Source of the DNA: Candidatus Falkowiibacteriota bacterium
Lineage (GTDB): Bacteria; Patescibacteriota; Patescibacteriia; CAIXNZ01
Reading direction: 5' to 3'
Length of the DNA stretch: 7,677 nucleotides
Assembly (NCBI GenBank): GCA_903920975.1
Contig: CAIXNZ010000064.1
Location: 1 to 7,677, forward strand
In this document: piece after piece, positions 1-5,230 of the stretch
How positions within the stretch are numbered: position 1 is the stretch's first letter
Layout: every line of letters begins with the position of its first letter
Notes under the pieces: model-generated
What the model was told of the DNA's origin: nothing
The model's input: the letters and a program-made list of their open reading frames with translations, nothing else
Databases searched by the model: none
Made by a program: the position numbers and the translations under genes

Positions 1-149
1 ATCTTATCTCCTAAATCCAATATTTTCCGAGCCAGTCGTTCATCAACTTTAATCGCTCTTTTGCCAATATCAAAACCAAACTCCGGCAATATTTCCAAAA
101 GTTCTGCTGAATTTAGCTTTAATTTTCTGGCTAATTCTGAGACATTCAT
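1..149 (-). CDS. infB: Translation initiation factor IF-2, N-terminal fragment (cut by window edge)
   Basis: Reading leftward from an ATG at 149, 49 complete codons are visible before the window ends. The peptide begins MNVSELARKLKLNSAELLEI and continues with LPEFGFDIGKRAIKVDERLA. This is the small helical IF2_N module that opens many bacterial IF-2 proteins; the 'LPExGFDIGxRAIKVD' wording matches what I know of IF-2 from Patescibacteria. IF-2 is the GTPase that places initiator tRNA on the 30S subunit, but the GTPase domain lies outside the window. The start is fixed by the MNVSELARKL opening. Its only Shine-Dalgarno-like sequence is AAAGG, almost touching the ATG. The gene is divergent from rny and has its own promoter (205-233). 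A different protein carrying an IF2_N-like module cannot be excluded from 49 residues. Confidence 0.78.
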   Translation of the reverse strand, partial: MNVSELARKLKLNSAELLEILPEFGFDIGKRAIKVDERLARKILDLGDK

Positions 150-180
150 GCCTTTATTTTGCTAAATTATGATAAAAAAT

Positions 181-197
181 AAGGATTTTTAATCCTT
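181..197 (-). promoter_or_regulatory. Hairpin at the predicted 5' end of the infB transcript
   Basis: AAGGATT (181-187) and AATCCTT (191-197) form a perfect 7-bp stem with a 3-nt loop. On the minus strand it is followed by ATTTTTTAT (180-172), so taken alone it looks like a small intrinsic terminator. Because the infB promoter places the transcript start at about 198, the hairpin would sit within the first nucleotides of the mRNA. A 5'-stabilising stem is the simpler reading. A terminator for an unseen minus-strand RNA is the alternative. Confidence 0.5.
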
Positions 198-204
198 TTC
201 TCTA

Positions 205-233
205 ATAATACTCGCAAAAAGAACAGAAGTCAA
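205..233 (-). promoter_or_regulatory. Sigma70-type promoter for infB
   Basis: On the minus strand, TTGACT (233-228) is followed by a 17-nt spacer and TATTAT (210-205). This is a near-consensus -35/-10 pair at optimal spacing. Transcription should start near 198, giving a leader of about 49 nt before the infB ATG at 149. The predicted 5' end falls directly on the hairpin at 181-197. Confidence 0.72.
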
Positions 234-268
234 TCGCAAATGAGAACGAATTCGATAATTATTTAGAC

Positions 269-297
269 TTGTCATTTTTTTAAATCCATGCTAAACT
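269..297 (+). promoter_or_regulatory. Candidate promoter for the rny-ymdB-HU cluster
   Basis: TTGTCA (269-274), a 17-nt spacer and TAAACT (292-297) make a moderate sigma70-like match. The predicted start near 304 would give rny a leader of about 190 nt. That leader would contain the palindrome at 342-355 and the hairpin at 428-452. The stretch is AT-rich, so chance matches are common and the -10 element is imperfect. Confidence 0.35.
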
Positions 298-341
298 AAA
301 ATTAATAATTAATAAAAAAATAGCAGAGGATTTACCAAAGA

Positions 342-355
342 ATTTAGTGCTAAAT
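342..355. repeat. 14-bp palindrome (ATTTAG-TG-CTAAAT) in the rny leader
   Basis: Two perfect 6-bp arms flank a 2-bp centre, about 140 nt upstream of the rny start. The shape suits a dimeric regulator's operator, but no regulator gene is visible nearby and the arms are AT-rich, so chance is possible. The remaining intergenic sequence from 150 to 492 holds no ORF I can support beyond the promoter, palindrome and hairpin entries listed here. Confidence 0.3.
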
Positions 356-427
356 GACGCAGTTTCCGATAAATTTATTCAATTTTAAATGATCTCCAAT
401 AACAAAAAGTTAAATTTTGCACTCAAA

Positions 428-452
428 AAACTAAGCTAGATTAGCTTGGTTT
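428..452 (+). promoter_or_regulatory. Leader hairpin followed by a U-rich run, upstream of rny
   Basis: AAACTAAGCTA (428-438), loop GAT, and TAGCTTGGTTT (442-452) form an 11-bp stem. Its one non-Watson-Crick pair (432/448) is a U-G wobble in plus-strand RNA but an A-C clash in minus-strand RNA, so the fold suits rightward transcription. ATTG and TTCTTTTTTG follow, which makes it resemble a weak terminator or attenuator ending about 30 nt before the rny ATG. RNase genes are often autoregulated through their leaders, but that role here is inference. Confidence 0.45.
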
Positions 453-492
453 ATTGTTCTTTTTTGTCCTCTCTATATCAAAGGAAAATAAT

Positions 493-2016
493 ATGATTAT
501 TAATAGTTACATTGCATTGGCTATTGCTATTGTTTTGGCATTTATAGTCGGCTATTTTGTTAGAAAATATTTGGCTGGCAAGGAAATAAAAGATGCTGAA
601 AGCAAAGCTGAAAATTTGATTAAAGAGGCAAAAAACAAACAAAGAGAGTACTTGCTGGAAGCCAAGGACAAGGCCTTAAAAATAATTGATGATGCCAAGC
701 ACGAAGAGCAAGAAAGACGCAAAGAATTATTCCATATCCAGCAAAGATTAGAAAAAAGAGAAAGCATCTTTGACCAAAAACTTTTGGATTTGGAAAACAA
801 ACAACAAAAACTATTAGACAAAGCGCACGAAGTTGAGGAAATTAAAGAAAGAATAAATAAACTGAAAGAAGAGCAATTCCAAAAATTAGAAAAAATTGCC
901 AAAATGACACAGGCCGAGGCCAAGGACGTACTTTTACTAAACACTGAAAGAATCGTTAAAGACGACATTTTAGCCCGTATTAAAAAACTGCAAAATGAAG
1001 GCCAAGAAGAGATAGATCAAAAAGCCAAAGATATCATGTCTTTAGCCATTCAAAGATGCTCTATTTCCCATGCCCAGGAAATTACCACCACAACCGTTTC
1101 ATTACCTAGCGATGAAATGAAGGGCAGAATTATCGGACGTGAAGGCAGAAATATTCGTAGCATTGAACAATTAACCGGCGTTGAAATTGTGGTTGATGAT
1201 ACGCCCATGGCCATCACCATCTCGGGCTTTTCACCAATTCGCAGACAGGTGGCCAAAAGAGCTCTTGATTCTTTGATTTCAGACGGCCGCATCCATCCAG
1301 CCAGGATTGAAGAAGCCATTGAAAATGCCAAAAAACAAATTGCTATAGAAATAAAAAAGTCAGGCGAAGATACATTATATGATTTGGGCATTACTGGCAT
1401 TGATCCCAAATTAGTGCAAATTCTAGGCAGACTCAAATTTAGAACCAGTTATGGCCATAATGTGCTTTTACATTCTCTGGAAGTCGCTCATTTAGCCGGT
1501 TTAATAGCCGAGGAAGTAGGCGCTGATGTGACTGTCTGCAAAAAGGGTGGTATTTTCCACGATATTGGCAAGGCCGTTGACCATGAGGTTAAGGGCGGTC
1601 ATCCGGAAATCGGCTATGACATCATGAAAAAATTTAATATGCCGGAGGAAATTTCTTATATTTGCATTGCTCATCATGAAGATAATCCAAAAACCTTGGA
1701 AGGTATAATTGTTAAAGTAGCAGATGCCATCTCTGGCGCCAGACCTGGCGCGCGTAAAGATACTTATGAAAGATACTTACAACGCTTAGAAGAATTAGAA
1801 AACATTGCCAATGCCTTTGCCGGCGTACAAAAATCCTATGCCATCCAAGCTGGCCGTGAAATCCGCGTCTTTGTTGTGCCTGAAACGGTTGATGATCTGG
1901 AATCAATGAAACTGGCTCAAGGTATTGCTCATAAAATCGAAGAAGAACTCAAATATCCGGGTGAAATAAAAGTCACGGTTATCCGCGAAAAACGCATAAC
2001 CGAATACGCAAGATAA
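493..2016 (+). CDS. rny: Ribonuclease Y, membrane-anchored endoribonuclease
   Basis: The 507-aa product has full family length (about 510-520 aa). It starts mRNA decay by cutting single-stranded RNA at the inner face of the membrane. Domains in order: one N-terminal membrane helix (about residues 5-25, SYIALAIAIVLAFIVGYF); a long Lys/Glu-rich coiled coil (about 30-190); a KH RNA-binding domain with the GxxG loop GREG at 215-218; an HD hydrolase domain with a metal-ligand histidine near 327 and the HD pair H356-D357 in FHDIGK; and the usual C-terminal stretch ending ITEYAR. I chose the ATG at 493 because AAGGA lies 8 nt upstream and the membrane helix follows at once. An in-frame TTG at 454 would add 13 residues without an evident ribosome site. 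ymdB follows 4 nt later, so the two are probably cotranscribed. Confidence 0.97.
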   Translation: MIINSYIALAIAIVLAFIVGYFVRKYLAGKEIKDAESKAENLIKEAKNKQREYLLEAKDKALKIIDDAKHEEQERRKELFHIQQRLEKRESIFDQKLLDLENKQQKLLDKAHEVEEIKERINKLKEEQFQKLEKIAKMTQAEAKDVLLLNTERIVKDDILARIKKLQNEGQEEIDQKAKDIMSLAIQRCSISHAQEITTTTVSLPSDEMKGRIIGREGRNIRSIEQLTGVEIVVDDTPMAITISGFSPIRRQVAKRALDSLISDGRIHPARIEEAIENAKKQIAIEIKKSGEDTLYDLGITGIDPKLVQILGRLKFRTSYGHNVLLHSLEVAHLAGLIAEEVGADVTVCKKGGIFHDIGKAVDHEVKGGHPEIGYDIMKKFNMPEEISYICIAHHEDNPKTLEGIIVKVADAISGARPGARKDTYERYLQRLEELENIANAFAGVQKSYAIQAGREIRVFVVPETVDDLESMKLAQGIAHKIEEELKYPGEIKVTVIREKRITEYAR

Positions 2017-2020
2017 AACT

Positions 2021-2827
2021 ATGAAAAAAATGAAAATTATTTTTCTCGGCGATATTTTTGGAAAAATAGGCCGCCGAGGAGTAATTAAGGTGATACCTGA
2101 ACTTAAAAAAGAGTATAAGCCTGATTTTATTATTGCTAATGCGGAAAATCTGGCTCACGGACACGGCATTACCAGAAATAGCCTGCAAGAAATGCTTGGC
2201 GCTGGCATTGATTTTTTTACTTCTGGCAATCATATCTTTGATAAACCTGATGGCGAATTCATTTTGGCTGAAAAAGATGCGCCAATTATCCGTCCAACAA
2301 ATTATCTGGAAGAAATAACTGGCCAAGGCGAAAAAATCCTGAATATTGGCCAAAATAAGCTACTTGTGGTAAACTTGATGGGTAGGGTGTTTATCCAAGA
2401 AGACTATAAAAACCCTTTCATCTGCATGGATGAGGTCCTAAAAAAGTATGAAAACGAAAATTTGTCGGGAATTATTATTGATTTTCATGCAGAAGCAACC
2501 AGCGAAAAGGTAGCTTTGGGCTACTATTTGGATGGCAGGGTTTCTGCTATAATTGGCACACACACCCATATCCAGACTGCTGATGAGAAAATACTGCCAA
2601 GGGGCTCTGCTTATATCAGTGATGTTGGCATGATCGGCGCCAAAGAGTCAGTTATTGGCCTAAATGTTGAACAAGTTATTCAAAACTTTATTAATGAAGC
2701 CGGCATGTCAGCCGATATACCTGAATCTGGCACTTGTTTAATAAATGGTGTCTATATAGAAATCAACAGTGAAACAAAAAAAGCTCTAAAAATTGAAAGA
2801 ATAACCAAAGAGACTGAAATAAAATAA
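2021..2827 (+). CDS. ymdB: YmdB-family metallophosphoesterase (probable 2',3'-cyclic nucleotide phosphodiesterase)
   Basis: The protein is 268 aa from this ATG, or 265 aa from a second in-frame ATG at 2030. It is a calcineurin-like phosphoesterase of the YmdB/DR1281 type, which hydrolyses cyclic nucleotides such as 2',3'-cAMP at a two-metal centre. The full ligand set is visible: D11 in GDIFGK, E42-N43 in NAEN, N70-H71 in SGNH, H156 in DFHAE, and H181/H183 in GTHTH. Starting at 2030 shifts these to D8, E39, N40 and N67, the numbering I recall for Bacillus YmdB, so 2030 may be the true start. Neither ATG has a clear Shine-Dalgarno site. With only 4 nt after rny, coupled translation is likely. 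The rny-ymdB adjacency is shared with Bacillus and suggests a common role in RNA turnover. Confidence 0.93.
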   Translation: MKKMKIIFLGDIFGKIGRRGVIKVIPELKKEYKPDFIIANAENLAHGHGITRNSLQEMLGAGIDFFTSGNHIFDKPDGEFILAEKDAPIIRPTNYLEEITGQGEKILNIGQNKLLVVNLMGRVFIQEDYKNPFICMDEVLKKYENENLSGIIIDFHAEATSEKVALGYYLDGRVSAIIGTHTHIQTADEKILPRGSAYISDVGMIGAKESVIGLNVEQVIQNFINEAGMSADIPESGTCLINGVYIEINSETKKALKIERITKETEIK

Positions 2828-2841
2828 CATAATAAATACTA

Positions 2842-2855
2842 ACCTTTCCAAAGGT
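2842..2855. promoter_or_regulatory. Palindrome ACCTTT-CC-AAAGGT covering the HU ribosome-binding site
   Basis: A perfect inverted repeat of 6-bp arms and 2-bp centre ends at the base before the HU ATG. Its right arm contains AAAGG, the only Shine-Dalgarno-like sequence for HU. It could be a protein-binding operator. A 2-nt loop is too small for a full RNA hairpin, although a shortened stem could still tie up the ribosome site. HU autoregulation is plausible but not shown. Confidence 0.35.
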
Positions 2856-3137
2856 ATGAATAAAGCCAGCTTAATCGAGGTCGTGGCCTCAAAAACAAAA
2901 TTAACAAAAAAACAAATTGAAGAAATTTTGGACACTATTTTAGATTCTATAACCGACAGTTTGAAAAAATCTGAAGAAGTTACTCTGACTGGCTTTGGCA
3001 CTTTTTCCGCCAAAGTTCGTTCAGCCAGAAAGGGCGTTAATCCTCAGAAACCTTCTGAAAAGATTGACATTCCGGCTGTGACCATTCCGAAATTCAAATC
3101 AGGCAAAGCATTAAAAGATGCCTTAAAAGGCAAATAA
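2856..3137 (+). CDS. HU-family DNA-binding protein
   Basis: The product is 93 aa, the usual HU/IHF length. It is a small basic dimeric protein that bends DNA and compacts the nucleoid. Signature features are the start MNKASLIEVVASKTKLTKKQ, the helical dimerisation half (about 1-45), the motif TLTGFGTFSA (about 43-52) leading into the beta-arm, the DNA-contacting segment ARKGVNPQKPSEKI with the arm-tip proline in NPQ, and the C-terminal helix around KFKSGKALKDALK. HU fits better than IHF in a single-copy small genome, but the subunit type cannot be settled here, so no symbol is given. It begins 28 nt after ymdB and ends 25 nt before a strong terminator, making it the last gene of the rightward cluster. 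The AAAGG ribosome site nearly abuts the ATG. Confidence 0.96.
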   Translation: MNKASLIEVVASKTKLTKKQIEEILDTILDSITDSLKKSEEVTLTGFGTFSAKVRSARKGVNPQKPSEKIDIPAVTIPKFKSGKALKDALKGK

Positions 3138-3162
3138 AAGGTACCACTACTACCTCTATTAC

Positions 3163-3190
3163 AAAAAATCTCCTACATGGGAGATTTTTT
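3163..3190 (+). terminator. Intrinsic terminator after the HU gene (works in both directions)
   Basis: AAAAAATCTCC (3163-3173) and GGAGATTTTTT (3180-3190) form a perfect 11-bp stem with a 6-nt loop. The A-run before and T-run after the GC core make it usable from either strand. It closes the rny-ymdB-HU cluster and also blocks leftward transcription arriving from the middle unit. Confidence 0.88.
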
Positions 3191-3203
3191 GATTAATAAA
3201 ATA

Positions 3204-3234
3204 GGGCGGACGCACATTGTTGTGCAGTCCGCCC
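3204..3234 (-). terminator. GC-rich hairpin, likely 3' end of the minus-strand unit
   Basis: GGGCGGAC (3204-3211) pairs with GTCCGCCC (3227-3234), and GCACA (3212-3216) pairs with TGTGC (3221-3225). The result is a 13-bp stem with one bulged base (3226) and a TTGT loop. In the leftward direction it is followed by TATTTTATT, a modest U-rich tail. The bidirectional terminator at 3163-3190 lies just beyond. In the rightward direction a T-run begins about 10 nt after the stem, which is a poorer fit. Its outer arm GGGCGGA is shared with the hairpin at 3963-3989. Confidence 0.55.
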
Positions 3235-3348
3235 TGGTCTTGGTGTTTTTTTATTTTGGCCTTTTTGTTAAAATTTCGTGCTAGGTGAATCCGCTTAGGA
3301 ACATAATTCCCCTCCTGTTTGCAGGTATGGCCGAAGGTTTGTTTTCGA

Positions 3349-3660
3349 TCTGCACAGTCAAAACGTTTTTTGGTTTTTTATTGGGGACTGTGCAGAACCC
3401 TGCCGCCTGAAACTATTGTTCCAGCCTTGATTTTAGGGGCAACCAAGGAGCCCTTCTCCATTCCACGTCTGGATTTTCCGCATTGTTTTTTCCTCCCGAA
3501 TTTTTTGATTGGAGGTGGCGCGATTTTCCCTGGAATCCAGGGCCCTCAGCCATCTACCTGACAGGCGCCATATGCCTGCGGTAGCACGTTTGAACTGCCC
3601 TCCGTCTTAACACTAAGCGAATCCGGAAGTGTAGTAGTTCAAGCTACACCTGCCGGGGTT
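3349..3660. other. Inverted-repeat-dense stretch, candidate structured RNA; no supported long gene in 3235-3612
   Basis: Successive stems are: 11 bp at 3349-3359/3386-3396; CCTCC/GGAGG at 3492-3496/3511-3515 with an inner AAT/ATT; CCCTGG/CCAGGG at 3528-3533/3537-3542; CTACC/GGTAG enclosing CAGGC/GCCTG at 3554-3584; and CCGG/CCGG enclosing GTGTAG/CTACAC at 3623-3656. An additional 7-bp pairing, 3469-3475 with 3534-3540, would compete with the third stem. This density exceeds that of the surrounding intergenic DNA. I recognise no known RNA family. Only tiny ORFs occur on the minus strand: 16 aa at 3433-3483 and 7 aa at 3281-3304, each with a good Shine-Dalgarno site. The transcribed strand is presumed minus but is not proven. 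Confidence 0.4.
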
Positions 3661-3765
3661 GCGGTGGATGTTGGACAAGCGCGCAGTCTGGATGACTTTC
3701 ACCCAGAGGTTCTCGAAAATGCGGAACAAAAAGGTAAGGCACAAAAAACGGAGAATAATTTCCAT
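3613..3765 (-). CDS. Possible small protein, 50 aa, unrecognised
   Basis: An ATG at 3765 is preceded by a textbook AAGGAGG (3779-3773) with a 7-nt spacer, the main reason to take it seriously. The product begins MEIILRFLCLTFLFRIFENL and then WVKVIQTARL. The first 25 or so residues are strongly hydrophobic with a few charges and could lie in or on a membrane. The rest is polar and ends YYTSGFA. I recognise no family. It lies downstream of the 321-aa gene on the same strand, about 230 nt beyond its stop, across a hairpin-rich spacer. An AT-rich block just upstream offers only a weak promoter match and contains the palindrome at 3796-3809. Its last codons overlap a stable stem (3623-3656), so the region may instead be RNA with a fortuitous ORF. 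Confidence 0.4.
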   Translation of the reverse strand: MEIILRFLCLTFLFRIFENLWVKVIQTARLSNIHRNPGRCSLNYYTSGFA

Positions 3766-3795
3766 TAAACGGCCTCCTTATTTTATTTAATTTTT

Positions 3796-3809
3796 AAATA
3801 TCAATATTT
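3796..3809. repeat. 14-bp palindrome (AAATAT-CA-ATATTT) upstream of the 50-aa ORF
   Basis: Two perfect 6-bp arms flank a 2-bp centre, about 30 nt upstream of the 50-aa ORF's start. It falls between weak -35-like (TAGACA) and -10-like (TAAAAA) elements read on the minus strand. It could be an operator. The simple AT-rich sequence makes chance a real alternative. Confidence 0.22.
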
Positions 3810-3818
3810 TACCTGTCT

Positions 3819-3913
3819 AAGAGCGCAAATCTTTTTGTGCTCTTGGATAGAGGGGCTGAAATTTCTTTCTGCCCCATTTGGCCACTGATCCTATTTGGAT
3901 CGTTGGGCCGAAT
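3819..3913. other. Row of three adjacent hairpins between the 321-aa gene and the 50-aa ORF
   Basis: Stems are 3819-3827/3836-3844 (9 bp); GGGGC/GCCCC at 3852-3856/3871-3875 with an inner GAAA/TTTC; and 3876-3883/3906-3913 enclosing GATCC/GGATC. The two non-standard pairs (3825/3838 and 3879/3910) are G-U wobbles in plus-strand RNA but A-C clashes in minus-strand RNA. This mildly favours a plus-strand transcript even though the neighbouring ORFs are on the minus strand. No promoter for a plus-strand RNA was found. Confidence 0.4.
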
Positions 3914-3962
3914 GTTCAATAATGCATTTTTCTGCTCCTTTTTTCCGGTTTGGTGAAAGTTA

Positions 3963-3989
3963 GGGCGGAGCCGTTGCGCGGCTCCGCCC
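3963..3989 (-). terminator. Very stable GC hairpin just after the stop of the 321-aa gene
   Basis: GGGCGGAGCCG (3963-3973) and CGGCTCCGCCC (3979-3989) form a perfect 11-bp stem with a 5-nt loop, starting 7 nt past the stop codon. No U-run follows on the minus strand (only TAACTTTC). It is therefore a poor classical terminator. A 3'-end protector that stops exonucleases, or a pause or processing site, is at least as likely. Confidence 0.5.
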
Positions 3990-3996
3990 ATCATTG

Positions 3997-4962
3997 TTAC
4001 TTGCCCTTTTTGGACGCGGGCTTACGATGGCCACGAGTGGCTTTGTCGCCTCTGGCTGATCTTGCTTCCAGACCGGCGATGTCGGGCTTTATGGCAGGAT
4101 CGCCAATGGGCGTTCCGCCGCCGACTGCCGCCATGGCAATTGCTTCGGGTTCGTCCTCTTCTGCCACAACGACCAGTGCCGGAATTTCAATTACCGATTT
4201 GGTCTCTGGCACAGGAGCCAAAGTTTCGGCCACAGGCGCGAGTTGTGTCTGAAGGGACGATTCCTCTTTCAGGAACTCGTCGTAGCCAAAGGCGTTCAGG
4301 AAGACAACGGCCAGGGCATCGGTGAGCTTGAGCAGCATTTGCTTCTGCTCTTTCTCCAGATTGAGGCCGCCGATGTACTGACAAAGCAGCGTGACGATTT
4401 GCTCCCTTGTCGGATCCGGCTCGGTGGTTGCGAACACCGTGTACATGGAACGAAGCTGCAGGGGCATCGGGATCTTGATTGTTTTTTCCAAGATTTCGAT
4501 GCTGATCTTGTCCCTCTTTCCGAAACGGACCTCGCTCACGGTGAATTCGGTCACCGGTTTCCTGGTCGCCTTGTCCATGCAGCAGAGCGCTGCGACCTCG
4601 AAAAAAAAGCCGAGGTTGCTGAAGCGCCAGCCGTCATTGGTTTCGTACATATTCTTGTTGGGGATCTTGTTCCCTTCCGGTGTGCAAATCATGGAGGCTT
4701 CGCGGTGCTTCTCGTTCCTGTCGAGGCGGCGGAAACTGGCCAGGACATCGAAGTTGAAATGATCGATGCCGTAGACCGTGCCCTCGGCGGCTTTGGCTTT
4801 CGCCAACAGCTGGCCTTTGACTTCTTCGACTTCGCAGGTGATGGCAGTGGATTTCGCACCCACATACACATCTGTGCGGTCAATGGATTTGCCTCTCAAG
4901 ATGCGCGTTTTCAATTCCGGTACCACGTCATTGATAATTCCCTTTACCAGTATCTTTTTCAT
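3997..4962 (-). CDS. Unrecognised 321-aa soluble protein with low-complexity acidic/Pro-Ala segment and basic tail
   Basis: I do not recognise this protein. The start at 4962 is chosen because AAGGAGG (4977-4971) sits 8 nt upstream. The ATG at 4968 would leave only 2 nt. Residues 1-235 or so look like a folded soluble domain (start MKKILVKGIINDVVPELKTR), with cysteines near 43, 93, 127-128 and 194. No membrane segment or familiar catalytic motif is visible. Then comes a low-complexity part with a tandem heptad, LAPVAET and LAPVPET (about 241-254), an acidic patch VVAEEDEPEA, a glycine stretch AVGGGTP, and a basic end RGHRKPASKKGK that could bind nucleic acid. The gene is far richer in G+C than rny or rpoC, which suggests different ancestry or selection. 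It lies downstream of the promoter at 5559-5587 and a folded leader. A 296-codon antisense ORF overlaps but lacks a ribosome site. Confidence 0.8.
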   Translation of the reverse strand: MKKILVKGIINDVVPELKTRILRGKSIDRTDVYVGAKSTAITCEVEEVKGQLLAKAKAAEGTVYGIDHFNFDVLASFRRLDRNEKHREASMICTPEGNKIPNKNMYETNDGWRFSNLGFFFEVAALCCMDKATRKPVTEFTVSEVRFGKRDKISIEILEKTIKIPMPLQLRSMYTVFATTEPDPTREQIVTLLCQYIGGLNLEKEQKQMLLKLTDALAVVFLNAFGYDEFLKEESSLQTQLAPVAETLAPVPETKSVIEIPALVVVAEEDEPEAIAMAAVGGGTPIGDPAIKPDIAGLEARSARGDKATRGHRKPASKKGK

Positions 4963-5087
4963 TATCATTCCCTCCTTATTGGGTTTTGGGTTTTGCTTCC
5001 TATCCTATATTTTAAAAGGTACTTTCCCCTATATTCCTCGTCTCAGGATAAAATAATCTACAAGAGACCATTCCATCCTGGGATGAG

Positions 5088-5116
5088 GGGAAATCGCAGA
5101 TTACTCCGCGATTCCC
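5088..5116 (-). promoter_or_regulatory. Hairpin in the spacer upstream of the 321-aa gene
   Basis: GGGAAATCGC (5088-5097) pairs with GCGATTCCC (5108-5116): 9 bp with one bulged A and a 10-nt loop. It begins 9 nt past the stop of the 34-aa ORF, reading leftward. No U-run follows, so it is not a classical terminator. It may separate the expression of the 34-aa ORF from that of the 321-aa gene. The rest of the 4963-5125 spacer is AT-rich, and I see no convincing second promoter in it. Confidence 0.45.
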
Positions 5117-5125
5117 TATTTGGGT

Positions 5126-5230
5126 TTATATAAGAAGGATCGTGATGTGGCCGAGACCCAATAATTTTTCTGCGAGGTCTTTGGCCAGCATCTGTACTCT
5201 ACCGGTTTCATTCCACATTACTTTAACCAT
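5126..5230 (-). CDS. Possible small protein, 34 aa, unrecognised (or leader peptide)
   Basis: An ATG at 5230 follows AAGGAGG (5242-5236) with a 5-nt gap, a strong ribosome site. The peptide begins MVKVMWNETGRVQMLAKDLA and continues EKLLGLGHITILLI. It has a likely amphipathic helix (about 10-26) and a hydrophobic C-terminal end. It is the first ORF after the folded leader and lies 163 nt upstream of the 321-aa gene. It could be a small functional protein, a regulatory leader peptide, or chance. The Shine-Dalgarno quality and its position directly after the leader are the only support. Confidence 0.45.
   Translation of the reverse strand: MVKVMWNETGRVQMLAKDLAEKLLGLGHITILLI

Noticed and set aside
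454..492. Upstream TTG start for rny adding 13 residues
   Set aside because: No ribosome site precedes it. The ATG at 493 has AAGGA at good spacing and leads straight into the membrane helix.
552..1436. Minus-strand ORFs of 138 and 128 codons within rny
   Set aside because: Shadows of the rny coding sequence; the Ser/Leu/Phe-rich translations mirror the Lys/Glu-rich coiled coil on the other strand.
3413..3553. Minus-strand ORF of 46 codons beginning MAEGPGFQGK
   Set aside because: Only a weak AGG near the ATG. It overlaps the stems at 3492-3542, and its composition does not resemble a conserved protein.
3319..3561. Plus-strand ORF of 80 codons
   Set aside because: No Shine-Dalgarno site. 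It runs through several strong stems, has a Pro/Phe-rich composition without recognisable motifs, and shows no promoter.
3809..3994. Minus-strand ORF of 61 codons just after the 321-aa gene
   Set aside because: No ribosome site. It starts inside the GC hairpin 3963-3989 and runs through three more hairpins, so the sequence is better explained as structured spacer.
4243..5133. Long plus-strand ORF (296 codons) opposite the 321-aa gene
   Set aside because: No ribosome site, and a composition rich in His, Phe and Asp typical of antisense shadows of a GC-rich gene. The minus-strand frame has a textbook Shine-Dalgarno site and a strong upstream promoter.
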